Origin: Lentisphaeria bacterium
GTDB taxonomy: Bacteria; Verrucomicrobiota; Lentisphaeria; Victivallales; Victivallaceae
Direction: 5' to 3'
NCBI GenBank assembly: GCA_017443585.1
Contig: JAFSYV010000054.1
Location: 1-42,641 of the forward strand
Length of the DNA: 42,641 nt
The translations under genes were made by a program, and so were the position numbers. Below, piece after piece: positions 33,619 to 40,738 of this stretch. Positions within the stretch are counted from its first letter, which is position 1, and each line of letters starts with the position of its first letter. The notes under the pieces are model-generated. The model did no database searches. It was not told where the DNA came from and saw nothing but the letters and a program-made list of their open reading frames with translations.

Positions 33619-34776
33619 CTACTTTTTCCCATTTCGAATTTCCTTTACTAGTTGTTCATGTCGTTCTCTGCCTTTATCTTCTTTGAGACTACTACGTATG
33701 CTATCTGTCATTGCTCTTCCGAGATTCTTTATTTCACTCGCTGTCGAACTTTCTATCCTCGGATTGCCATTATAAATCGACTTGAAAAATTCTTCCGCAA
33801 TAGGTTTCGAGAGATAACTGCCAAGAAAAAGAGCCGCTATCCAGACCCAAAAACACCACCGGCCGCTTTTCATAGTTTTAGCCCGTAGAAACAGGTAAAC
33901 AGGAACCAGTAGACACCACCACGGACTTACGCGATTTTCCAAGTAGCCGCTTTTTTTCGCTTTTCGGGCATCAAGCCAACAAAGAGAGCAATTGATTGCA
34001 AGAAAGACCATCATGCTGCTGTATGCGAGATAAAAAATATCGGCAGAGGGGATTTTTGTAAAAGCTTTAGCAGCATCCATGATGTTTATAAAAACGTCCA
34101 CATCCATAACGGCGATCGCACACCTTATCGCATCGCTTAATATCGTTCCTCCCGGAGAAATACTGTCGATCAATTTGACTGCCTCAGGTCCTGAAATTTT
34201 CTCCACAATGGAGACTTGCATGAATCCGGTCAGAATTCGGCAAATGAACTCTCCCCATATCGGTGCAAATGCCAACAATCCAAGGACCGTGTTGTCCACC
34301 TCATTGCCGCTCAGAGGCGGTGGCCCAAAGTTCAATCCACAAGCAGAAAGCTCTTTCCACTGAGGAAAACCTTCACGCCATACTTTTGCACTGTTGTCGA
34401 TCTTATGGGATTTTTTCCTCGCTTCTATGTCTTGTTGGGACCATGGGCCGGTGATTCTTCCATTTTCGTTCAAATACCATCCATTCGAGGTTGTTTCTTC
34501 CTGCCTTGGTGGAATGTTTTTTTCTGTTTCTTCCGCTGACGGAGGCAAATCCTCTTTCCGAAATGATGATTTCCCGCAGAAACGACATGTCTTTTCGTTT
34601 TTCGAAACGGTCTTCCCGCAATTCTGGCAAATAGTCAAACCGTCGGGCAAAAAGCGGGAATCGTCTTCCCGCCGTTCCGCTTTATTCAGAAATTCTCCGC
34701 ACCAGCGGCATTTGATCGCCTCCGCTTTGATTTCCTCTCCGCAGAAGGGACACTTTTTCGTGGGGCTGTTGTTCAT
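33619..34776 (-). CDS. Zinc-ribbon and GYF-domain membrane protein
   Basis: 385 residues from the ATG at 34776, with GAGGGG six bases upstream; it starts two bases after the previous stop. Two zinc ribbons come first: CPFC/CRWC (9-26) and CQNC/CRFC (50-68). A GYF_2/DUF4339 domain lies at about 99-143 (GWYLNENGRITGPWSQQDIE, VWREGFPQWKEL). The C-terminal half has several membrane segments (TVLGLLAFAPIWG, YLAYSSMMVFLAINCSLCWL, WWCLLVPVYLFLRAK, WVWIAALFLGSYL) of the kind found after GYF domains in many bacteria. Function unknown; GYF domains bind Pro-rich sequences, and the gene next door has a Pro-rich stretch. AT-richer than the flanking regions. Confidence 0.8.
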   Translation of the reverse strand: MNNSPTKKCPFCGEEIKAEAIKCRWCGEFLNKAERREDDSRFLPDGLTICQNCGKTVSKNEKTCRFCGKSSFRKEDLPPSAEETEKNIPPRQEETTSNGWYLNENGRITGPWSQQDIEARKKSHKIDNSAKVWREGFPQWKELSACGLNFGPPPLSGNEVDNTVLGLLAFAPIWGEFICRILTGFMQVSIVEKISGPEAVKLIDSISPGGTILSDAIRCAIAVMDVDVFINIMDAAKAFTKIPSADIFYLAYSSMMVFLAINCSLCWLDARKAKKSGYLENRVSPWWCLLVPVYLFLRAKTMKSGRWCFWVWIAALFLGSYLSKPIAEEFFKSIYNGNPRIESSTASEIKNLGRAMTDSIRSSLKEDKGRERHEQLVKEIRNGKK

Positions 34777-34778
34777 GA

Positions 34779-36386
34779 TTAACCCCTCTCCTCGGAATTT
34801 GCCATTTGTCGTTTTTCCGGTCGCCAGGTACGGAAAATGCAGATGAGGATGAAGACTATGACACTCCACAGAATACCAGGGAAAAGGAAAGAGGTAAAAA
34901 GCGGGTGTGTCCCGAATTTTAAAAAGATCTCATACCCGTATTGGGAAGGAAACAATAACGTCAACGGATCACTGTACATACACAACGAAACAATCAAGAC
35001 AAGTACAAGTTGGAACACCCCATATCCGACAAAAACAATTCCCCTCCATTTGATGTACTTGAATCCATAATACAGTCCGACCAGCACCAAGCTGTACGCA
35101 ATGATCGATATGGGCCAGTAACCCTGCGGTGCGCCCCAGAAAGTCCATGTCGTATTGCCTGTTCCGTGAGAATTAAACAATTTATATCGAATGTAACTGT
35201 TAAATATACAACCTGCCGAGGAAAAGAGACTCGCCACAAGAATTTTGACCGTCAGTACGTCAAGCAGTTTGAAGAAAGAACGCTTCTTTGCTAAAACATA
35301 AGTTAGTATACTTAATATCATGCAGTAATTGCTGCCGATAGAGTACATGAAAGAAAAACCACCCCATGCAGCAAAAGCAGCTTGGGGGGCCGATAGCGAT
35401 GACAGATGAGAACTTGTCAATATGTCAAGAAGCGGGTTGTCGGTTGTGATGCGCGATACTGCCAGGAACAGAAAATCTTTTCCCTTTAAAAACTGAAGGG
35501 AAACGTCATTCATTTCGATATTTTTGCTGACAGCGAAATGAAAAACATTGATTTCCAAAAGCCCGAAGACAAGGCCAAAAATACGGGCGACAAAAAGACT
35601 GATCAGTAGAAGGTCTATGCATTCATCTCGTTTGAGACCGGTGTATTTGTGCATCCTGATAAAAACAAGAACTGATGCAATTGTTCCTACCTGTGGAAGC
35701 AGGAGTCTCCAATAGTTAGGATCCTTAAGCGTGGCGATAGGAACTATTGGATAAAAATATAAACCAATACTTCCCAGAGCCAGAAAATTATTATGATCTC
35801 CTGCCAGAAATGGAATAACTAAAGAAAAAATAGGCAATATTCCTAAGACGATAGCTTTCACTGCTTCCGTTTTGACTTTCTGTCCACCAAAACCGAATTC
35901 GAATCTTTTTGAATGGAACAACGCAATTATGCCGAGAACGGCGCCGATTACGCCGAGCAGCGGCATAAAAGACACCCCGAACAAAGAGAACAGTTGACCA
36001 ACGTATGCCGTTTTTGTCCGATGGTCATCCAAATCAGGCCGTTGGGGGGTAACGCTCTTCGCATTATGGCATTCTTGTAGAGGGGGGGCAGAAGCAACTG
36101 AGGACTTCGGTGGAGGACCCGAAGCAATCGGTGAAGTCAACGGTTTCGGTTGGGAGGGATTTTTCGGAATTTCCAACAGGGGCGGTGCGGAGGGATTTGT
36201 CCCGTTTTCTTTCTCCGTCGGAGGAACGGGAGCTGCAACCGACTCCGGAGGTTCCGGTTGAGGGGGATTTTGCGGAGTTTCCGGCGGAACTGTATCAAGA
36301 AATTCCCGGCAATAACGGCACTTGATCGCCTCCGCTTTTATCTCCTCGCCGCAGAACGGACATTTTTTTGTGGCACGAGCATTCAT
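34779..36386 (-). CDS. Zinc-ribbon membrane protein with a degenerate Lgt-like fold
   Basis: 535 residues from the ATG at 36386; an in-frame TTG seven codons earlier is the alternative. A zinc ribbon at 9-26 (CPFC, CRYC) leads to a Pro-rich linker (35-115) and a DUF4190-like membrane pair at about 125-195. Residues 211-530 read like prolipoprotein diacylglyceryl transferase (Lgt) helix by helix: LKRDECIDLLLISLFVARIF, WGGFSFMYS (Lgt has GGMSFHGG), KKRSFFKLLDVL, AGCIFNS (Lgt has RIGNFINGE) and YSLVLVGLYYGF. The active-site His and Arg positions are lost, so an enzyme is unlikely; a lipid- or lipoprotein-binding role is inference. No Lgt signature survives intact, so the match is at fold level. 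Coupled to the GYF gene downstream. Confidence 0.75.
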   Translation of the reverse strand: MNARATKKCPFCGEEIKAEAIKCRYCREFLDTVPPETPQNPPQPEPPESVAAPVPPTEKENGTNPSAPPLLEIPKNPSQPKPLTSPIASGPPPKSSVASAPPLQECHNAKSVTPQRPDLDDHRTKTAYVGQLFSLFGVSFMPLLGVIGAVLGIIALFHSKRFEFGFGGQKVKTEAVKAIVLGILPIFSLVIPFLAGDHNNFLALGSIGLYFYPIVPIATLKDPNYWRLLLPQVGTIASVLVFIRMHKYTGLKRDECIDLLLISLFVARIFGLVFGLLEINVFHFAVSKNIEMNDVSLQFLKGKDFLFLAVSRITTDNPLLDILTSSHLSSLSAPQAAFAAWGGFSFMYSIGSNYCMILSILTYVLAKKRSFFKLLDVLTVKILVASLFSSAGCIFNSYIRYKLFNSHGTGNTTWTFWGAPQGYWPISIIAYSLVLVGLYYGFKYIKWRGIVFVGYGVFQLVLVLIVSLCMYSDPLTLLFPSQYGYEIFLKFGTHPLFTSFLFPGILWSVIVFILICIFRTWRPEKRQMANSEERG

Positions 36387-36443
36387 TTTCAGTTTCTTTC
36401 TCGGCAAAACTTTCTCTTTATGATAAAGTTGAGACGCATGCGG

Positions 36444-37058
36444 TCATTTTTCTCCCTTGACGACCAGCATTCCGGAAGGGAGCGTTTTCATGCCGATCTC
36501 TTTTGCGATGGCCAGCGGCAAGTTGAGATAGGCTTCAGGCGAGAGTTTTTGAAAATCTTCCGCCTCAAACAGGTGCAGCGCTTTTCCTGCATCGTCAAGA
36601 TGGCCATTCTCTTTTCGGGATGCCCCGGATTTCCCGGAGATAAAGGACTCCCAGATGAGAATGCAGTTGTCTTTACGCCCCTTCCATGTCTCAATGTCGG
36701 TCGTAATCGCAACATCCGGTTTCTCCTGGTGAATTCTGGTCAGAAAAGAACCAAGAAAACCCAGGTTGATCGACGTGACACAGGCCCCCGGTCCGGCGGA
36801 CCATGAATGATTGGAATCAAAATCCCGTCCGTTGGTAAAATCTTTCAGTGCATCCGGACGAACAGGAATAAACAGAGGTGCTTCGATTCCCATGGCGAAA
36901 TAATTCTCTTTGAGGAGGAGGGTAAGTAGTTTGTCAACATCGTTTCCCTCGCGATCCCGATTGTCGCACCAGCCGAATGCGCCCCGCTTCGGGGAGCCCA
37001 TGTCGATGGAAACAATGTACGGCTTTGCGATGCTTTGTTCCGGTTTGCGATTCTTCAT
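36444..37058 (-). CDS. DUF429-like protein with RNase-H-type fold
   Basis: 204 residues from the ATG at 37058, with AGGAG eight bases upstream; a frame extending to 37202 lacks a ribosome site. YIVSIDMGSPKRGAFGW puts Asp19 on the first strand; GIEAPLFIPVR gives Glu59; ENGHLDDAGKALHLF gives Asp155-Asp156 near the C-terminus. This acidic pattern and the LFIP segment are as in DUF429 proteins, a predicted nuclease family with an RNase-H-like fold. Substrate unknown. Its promoter candidate is at 37316-37344, giving a long leader. A small AT hairpin (AACTTT/AAAGTT) follows the stop, at about 36405-36427. Confidence 0.6.
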   Translation of the reverse strand: MKNRKPEQSIAKPYIVSIDMGSPKRGAFGWCDNRDREGNDVDKLLTLLLKENYFAMGIEAPLFIPVRPDALKDFTNGRDFDSNHSWSAGPGACVTSINLGFLGSFLTRIHQEKPDVAITTDIETWKGRKDNCILIWESFISGKSGASRKENGHLDDAGKALHLFEAEDFQKLSPEAYLNLPLAIAKEIGMKTLPSGMLVVKGEK

Positions 37059-37315
37059 GCGGTTTTCTCCTGTTCCATTTCGATAATTTCCCGGGGATCC
37101 GCCCATGAAAAAGGACATATCCCGATACTTTGCCACACAAGAGGCACTCGCAAGCCCACACGACGACAAAGCATGGAATATGTCCAACCATATCCACGCC
37201 ATCGGCGGTCGTGTTCGAAAATTGCGAGTTTTCCTGCGTGACCGACAGATTCTTCAGTTTTTCAATGCTTTTTCAGCTTTTCGATGACAAACTCCTTTCC
37301 TTTCGGGTTTGGGAT

Positions 37316-37344
37316 AATATATCACCGTCCGACATAAAAAGCAA
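37316..37344 (-). promoter_or_regulatory. Candidate sigma-70 promoter for the DUF429-like gene
   Basis: On the minus strand TTGCTT (37344-37339), a 17-base spacer and TATATT (37321-37316). The -35 box is weak (3 of 6) and the leader to the start codon at 37058 would be about 250 bases. Confidence 0.4.
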
Positions 37345-37413
37345 ATGGGGTTCCGAAAAATCGCGATGGCTTTGTCGTGTGCGGAACTTGCGGGGCCTTT
37401 TCGATCTTCTCCT

Positions 37414-37455
37414 TTCGGTTACGTTCTGCCTTTTTATACTATATCCGTAACCGAA
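37414..37455. repeat. Perfect 10-bp inverted repeat after the kinase gene
   Basis: TTCGGTTACG (37414-37423) and CGTAACCGAA (37446-37455) flank a 22-base AT-rich stretch containing TATACTATAT. It lies 32 bases past the kinase stop. There is no T-run directly after either arm, so an operator-like site or an mRNA-end hairpin are both possible. Confidence 0.5.
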
Positions 37456-37486
37456 TCGCGTTTTCTGCCGCGAGAAGAGAAAAAAT

Positions 37487-38824
37487 CTATGGATTTTTTG
37501 CGGAATACGCCTCTTTGCGCCGTTGCAGGGCTTTTTCCAGACGCTTTAATTCCGACTCTGTCGGCACATCGGAACCGATTCCCTTCAGCAGGGATTCGAT
37601 TTCCATTTCGGCTGTCAAAGGCACGGAGGATCCTTCAAGAAGTGCCTTGAACCGACGACGGGATCGTCGATCCTCTTCCATTTCCCGTTTGAGGCTCTCC
37701 TCCACGGCTTGGGAAGAGGTCCATTCTCCCACCTGCGCGATCCGTTGCCGAAGCCGGGCATCCTCATCAGCCTCCAATTTCCGGAAAGGAGCCAGACGAC
37801 GCTCCCGTTCCGCCTTCTCCGCCTCGGTGAGCTGATATTTTTTGAGCAATGCGGCGACTTCCGGCACGTAGGCGACCGGCGCGGGAACCTTCGGCAGCGG
37901 GGCTTTTTCCGGGAGCGCAGTGGATTTCGACAGGGAAACGGCGGGAGGCGGAGTTTCTTTCGGTTTGACAGCAAATCGCCAAACGGCAAATGCGGCAAGA
38001 ACGGCGAGAAGCGCTCCGCCCCCGACGATCCCCCATTTCCACGCGCCATGTTTTTTCCCGGAGAAGACCGGACGATCCAGCTGTTCCAGAAACGCGGATG
38101 CCGCCGGGAAACCGGGCGGCGTACAAGCCATTTCCGCGATCTTCAGCAGACGCAATGCGGCAGGATCGCGCAATGTCTTCGGCACGCTCGGAAAACGATC
38201 CGGCGCTTCCCCGGTCAACGTGCAGTAGAGAACCAACCCCAATGCGTAGCAGTCATCCGCTGGGGTCATCGGGCGGTGAGTTTTCAGGAGCTCCGCAGGC
38301 ATATAGTCGGGCGTCCCGATCAGACTTGCGGAAGCGTCGTCCGCCACCAGACCGATGTCCGCCAGAACCGCCCGGTTGCGGATGAACAGGATATTGGCGG
38401 GCTTGATGTCGCGGTGAAGCAGACGGGCCCGGTGTAGTTCATTCAATCCGGCGAGAAGTTCCCTGAGTATCCTTTCGGCCTCTTCCGGCGCAAAGGGCTC
38501 CCCCGTCAGCCGGGCGGCAAGGGTATCCGGAAAATATTCCGGAGAACCCTCTTTCGGATCGGCCAGGTCCATGGTGTAGAAGACCCGCCCGTCCGGAAGT
38601 TCCCCTATATGCAGTACCGTCAGCAGATTCGGATGACGGCAGGCGCGGAACCGGATCAATGCGTCAAGTTCCCGTTCCGCGCCTTTTCCCGGTAACAGGA
38701 GTTTCAGCGCAAGTTCCGCGCCGACGGAATCGGCGACCCGGTAAACCTCACCGTAAGCGCCCCGTCCGCAAAGGCCGATGACCGTATATCCGGCAATGCT
38801 GTTGCCCGCATGAAACTCAGTCAA
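37487..38824 (-). CDS. Membrane Ser/Thr protein kinase starting with TTG
   Basis: 445 residues. PknB-like kinase: glycine loop CGRGAYGEVY (19-28), Lys41 in LALKLL, HRDIKPANILF (137-147), LADIGLV (DIG in place of DFG), GTPDYMPAELL, then one membrane helix at 263-284 and an external Pro- and charge-rich domain with coiled-coil character (EAEKAERERRLAPFRKLEAD). No ATG exists before the glycine loop; a TTG at 38824 with GGAG seven bases upstream fits, and it overlaps the sigma-factor stop by 8 bases. Coupled ECF sigma-kinase pairs are common in Planctomycetes-type bacteria; the kinase probably controls the sigma factor or its targets. Confidence 0.88.
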   Translation of the reverse strand: MTEFHAGNSIAGYTVIGLCGRGAYGEVYRVADSVGAELALKLLLPGKGAERELDALIRFRACRHPNLLTVLHIGELPDGRVFYTMDLADPKEGSPEYFPDTLAARLTGEPFAPEEAERILRELLAGLNELHRARLLHRDIKPANILFIRNRAVLADIGLVADDASASLIGTPDYMPAELLKTHRPMTPADDCYALGLVLYCTLTGEAPDRFPSVPKTLRDPAALRLLKIAEMACTPPGFPAASAFLEQLDRPVFSGKKHGAWKWGIVGGGALLAVLAAFAVWRFAVKPKETPPPAVSLSKSTALPEKAPLPKVPAPVAYVPEVAALLKKYQLTEAEKAERERRLAPFRKLEADEDARLRQRIAQVGEWTSSQAVEESLKREMEEDRRSRRRFKALLEGSSVPLTAEMEIESLLKGIGSDVPTESELKRLEKALQRRKEAYSAKNP

Positions 38825-39431
38825 GTTCCAACTCCATTTCCGGATCGTTCCGCTTCATTTCCGCAATGATATTCCTCAGGATCGTCTGCGTGCGGGATTT
38901 GTTCTTGTCCAGCTGATTGCGCGAAACGCCGAAAAGCCGCATCGTGTCGGAAGCGGAGTGATTTTTCAGGACATAATACTCGAAGATACGGTAGTTTTCA
39001 GGTTCGATCCTCGCCCTCAAGGTCTCCAGAGCCGCCTGAAGATAAACCTTGCGCAGTTCCTCCTGACAAGCCAGATCGAACAGCCGGTCCGGCGCTTCAG
39101 TCTCGGCGGGAACGGATGCCAGCACCTCTTCGGGAAGCGCAACCTTCCGTTTCCGCAGCAGATCGACGATCTTCCCGTGGATGATCTTCCCAAACCATGT
39201 GCGGAAGTGTCCCTTTTCCGGCCGGAGATAAAAATCCTTCGCTTTTTCGAAGAAGAGGATCATCACCTCCTGAACCAGATCGTCGCACTCGGCGGCGTTC
39301 AGCCCCTTCAACATGCCGAGGGAGACGATCATTTCCCGGTAAAGCGCATAAAACTTCGACTGGGAGATCTCGTCGCCATCGCGCAGCTTTTCCAGCAGGG
39401 TCTTCGGTGTTTCGGGAATCGGCACGCCCAT
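38817..39431 (-). CDS. ECF-type RNA polymerase sigma factor
   Basis: 204 residues from the ATG at 39431; a longer frame to 39536 crosses the promoter. Sigma region 2 is at about 25-96 (CDDLVQEVMILFFEKAKDFY, GHFRTWFGKIIHGKIVDLLR) and region 4 at about 125-195 (LRKVYLQAALETLRARIEPE, HSASDTMRLFGVSRNQLDKN, a helix-turn-helix). Domain order and length are those of ECF sigma factors, of the kind numerous in Planctomycetes and Verrucomicrobia. No anti-sigma gene is adjacent; instead the kinase overlaps its 3' end, so control by phosphorylation is likely. GAGGAG lies about 10 bases before the start. Confidence 0.88.
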   Translation of the reverse strand: MGVPIPETPKTLLEKLRDGDEISQSKFYALYREMIVSLGMLKGLNAAECDDLVQEVMILFFEKAKDFYLRPEKGHFRTWFGKIIHGKIVDLLRKRKVALPEEVLASVPAETEAPDRLFDLACQEELRKVYLQAALETLRARIEPENYRIFEYYVLKNHSASDTMRLFGVSRNQLDKNKSRTQTILRNIIAEMKRNDPEMELELD

Positions 39432-39450
39432 GAAGCATAAACTCCTCTCT

Positions 39451-39465
39451 GGAGTAATATACTCC
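39451..39465. promoter_or_regulatory. Operator-like palindrome over the sigma-factor -10 box
   Basis: GGAGT and ACTCC flank five A/T bases, a perfect 15-base palindrome that includes the whole TATATT box. It is placed where a repressor would block RNA polymerase, or where a leader hairpin could form. Confidence 0.45.
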
Positions 39466-39484
39466 CTCCCGCGTGATATTGCAA
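39456..39484 (-). promoter_or_regulatory. Sigma-70 type promoter of the sigma-factor/kinase operon
   Basis: On the minus strand TTGCAA (39484-39479), a 17-base spacer and TATATT (39461-39456), 25 bases before the start codon. The short leader contains the ribosome site GAGGAG. Confidence 0.65.
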
Positions 39485-39624
39485 GCGCGCTCTGCCCGCA
39501 AGCACGTGGAATCTCCCTTTTTCCACTCAAGTACAATGGTATTTCGGATCCCCATCGCGGTACCGTCGAGGGTCAGGAAGGCCGGTCAAGTGCCGGGGCC
39601 GTATCGGAGGTCACCTCGAAACTC

Positions 39625-39987
39625 CTATGCAAGAAAAGGCGTTTCCTTGAGTTCAGGATAAAACGGTCCTCCTGTTCTCGGGTCAAAATTCAGTTCTTTT
39701 TCCAAGTCGCAGTTTCCCGGGCCCCACACATCCCAATTCTCTTCCGGTATGACAACATCAAGGTCATCGAACAGTTTTTCCTCCTGAGATGAGCAGGACA
39801 TAATGGCAGCCGGGTGATTGCGGAATCCTCTGGAATAATCGTAGGTCCTTTGCCGATAGGGAGCGCTTTTAGTGGAAACTTTGGCCAGATAACTTGCCCA
39901 ATGGATCGCATCTTCCAGATTGTTGAGCTTCTCGGAAACCTTCTTGCCCCAGCGGACACCATCTTCCGCAGGAGGATTTATATGGAC
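39625..39987 (-). pseudogene. C-terminal part of the Gp2/YagK-YfjJ-like protein, in the -1 frame
   Basis: In the -1 frame relative to the gene upstream, the minus strand reads VHINPPAEDGVRWG, then KLNNLEDAIHWASYLAKVST, RTYDYSRGFRNHP and a tail ending ELKETPFLA before TAG at 39625-39627. AIHWASYLAKV and the SRGFRNHP segment are the kind of C-terminal motif found in inovirus Gp2/YagK-YfjJ proteins. It has no start of its own and continues the frame at 39978-40406 without loss of sequence, so one frameshift separates the two parts. Confidence 0.6.
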
Positions 39988-40406
39988 TTTTTCGAATCCT
40001 CTCCGGTTCGATTAGACAACAGACGGTTCAAATCATTGCAGATACTGTACCCGGATCGGATATATTTCCCCGCAACGATGACGAATACATGGTAATGCGT
40101 CCTGACATGGGCGGAGGCAATCCCCTCTTCACGGCACCAGATATATTCCCCCCGGATCTTCCGGTGTATTTTTGCACTTCTCCAGCTGTGCAGTGCGCTT
40201 CGAATGATATCGGTTCCATTTTCGTCGAATCTCTCCGGCAGAAATACCGTCAAGTGGCAGACTAATAATCTCCTTCCGCAAAAATCCCACATGTAGCGGA
40301 AAATTTTGATGATCGCGGATAAAATCGCCTCCCGACATCCATCGGGAAACGTTTGAATGGGATATCCCTGATATTTTTCTTCCATCCAGATTTTTGCCCT
40401 TGCCAT
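39978..40406 (-). CDS. Inovirus Gp2/YagK-YfjJ-like replication protein, N-terminal part, frameshifted
   Basis: 142 residues to a TAA at 39978. A very good ribosome site, AAGGAGGT, lies seven bases before the ATG. FPDGCREAILSAIIKIFRYM and LTVFLPERFDENGTDIIRSA lead to HVRTHYHVFVIVAGKYI, a His-containing strand of the type seen in Gp2/YagK-YfjJ proteins of inoviruses and related integrated elements, thought to act in replication. The family continues in the -1 frame from about the AAA AAG at 39987-39992 to 39625. That stretch is a slippery-type sequence, so the shift could be programmed, a mutation or a read error. The family call rests on a few motifs. Confidence 0.6.
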   Translation of the reverse strand: MARAKIWMEEKYQGYPIQTFPDGCREAILSAIIKIFRYMWDFCGRRLLVCHLTVFLPERFDENGTDIIRSALHSWRSAKIHRKIRGEYIWCREEGIASAHVRTHYHVFVIVAGKYIRSGYSICNDLNRLLSNRTGEDSKKSI

Positions 40407-40738
40407 AGCACCGACCTCCTTGCTAGCAGTATACTTTTCTTCATGTTCTTATCTTATAAAATAAACATTTCCTTCAATAACCTACATCGGCATATGTAGG
40501 GGAGATATTCCCCATAATATCCCCGCCTTCCTGCATATATATCCATTATTATCGTCTCTTTCTGCCAATAGGTTTTATGAATCTATCCCTCATATTTATT
40601 TGTAATTTATTATTTTATCCCAATGAAGTTTTATCTGTTTTTTATTTTATTCCAAATCCTAAAAACCCCCGCCGTGAGCAAGGGAGACTCAGCGGAAGCA
40701 AACGTTTCACAACAGTACAAAAGAAAGGACTTTTCACC
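40407..40738. other. AT-rich divergent intergenic region, possible element origin
   Basis: 332 bases, the most AT-rich stretch of the window, between the divergent Gp2-like and HTH genes. Apart from the palindromes at 40481-40513 it holds long A/T runs (40560-40660) that probably include promoters for both genes, though I cannot name boxes with confidence. Confidence 0.45.
40481..40513. repeat. Two overlapping palindromes, origin-like
   Basis: CCTACAT/ATGTAGG (40481-40500, 6-base loop) shares its last two G residues with GGGGA/TCCCC (40499-40513, 5-base loop). A further CCCC block at 40521-40524 could pair alternatively. It lies about 80 bases upstream of the Gp2-like start codon, a typical position for an origin recognised by a replication protein. 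Confidence 0.45.

Larger units (their letters stand above)
37059..37486. other. Intergenic region with promoter and inverted repeat
   Basis: 428 bases. It holds a promoter candidate (37316-37344) reading left and a perfect 10-bp inverted repeat (37414-37455) just after the kinase gene. An AAAGGAAAGGAG ribosome-site-like stretch near 37295 is followed only by a few codons. A 60-codon plus-strand frame at 37105-37287 has no good ribosome site and I do not call it. Confidence 0.4.

Noticed and set aside
33303..33686. 127-codon plus-strand frame
   Set aside because: It is the antisense of the truncated zinc ribbon and of the end of the GYF gene.
37105..37287. 60-codon plus-strand frame starting MKKDISRYFATQEALA
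   Set aside because: Plausible composition, but no convincing ribosome site or promoter and overlap with the leader of the gene at 36444-37058; not called, though a small gene cannot be excluded.
39690..39962. 90-codon minus-strand frame
   Set aside because: A different frame of the same strand holds the Gp2-like C-terminal part with recognisable motifs; this one is its shadow.
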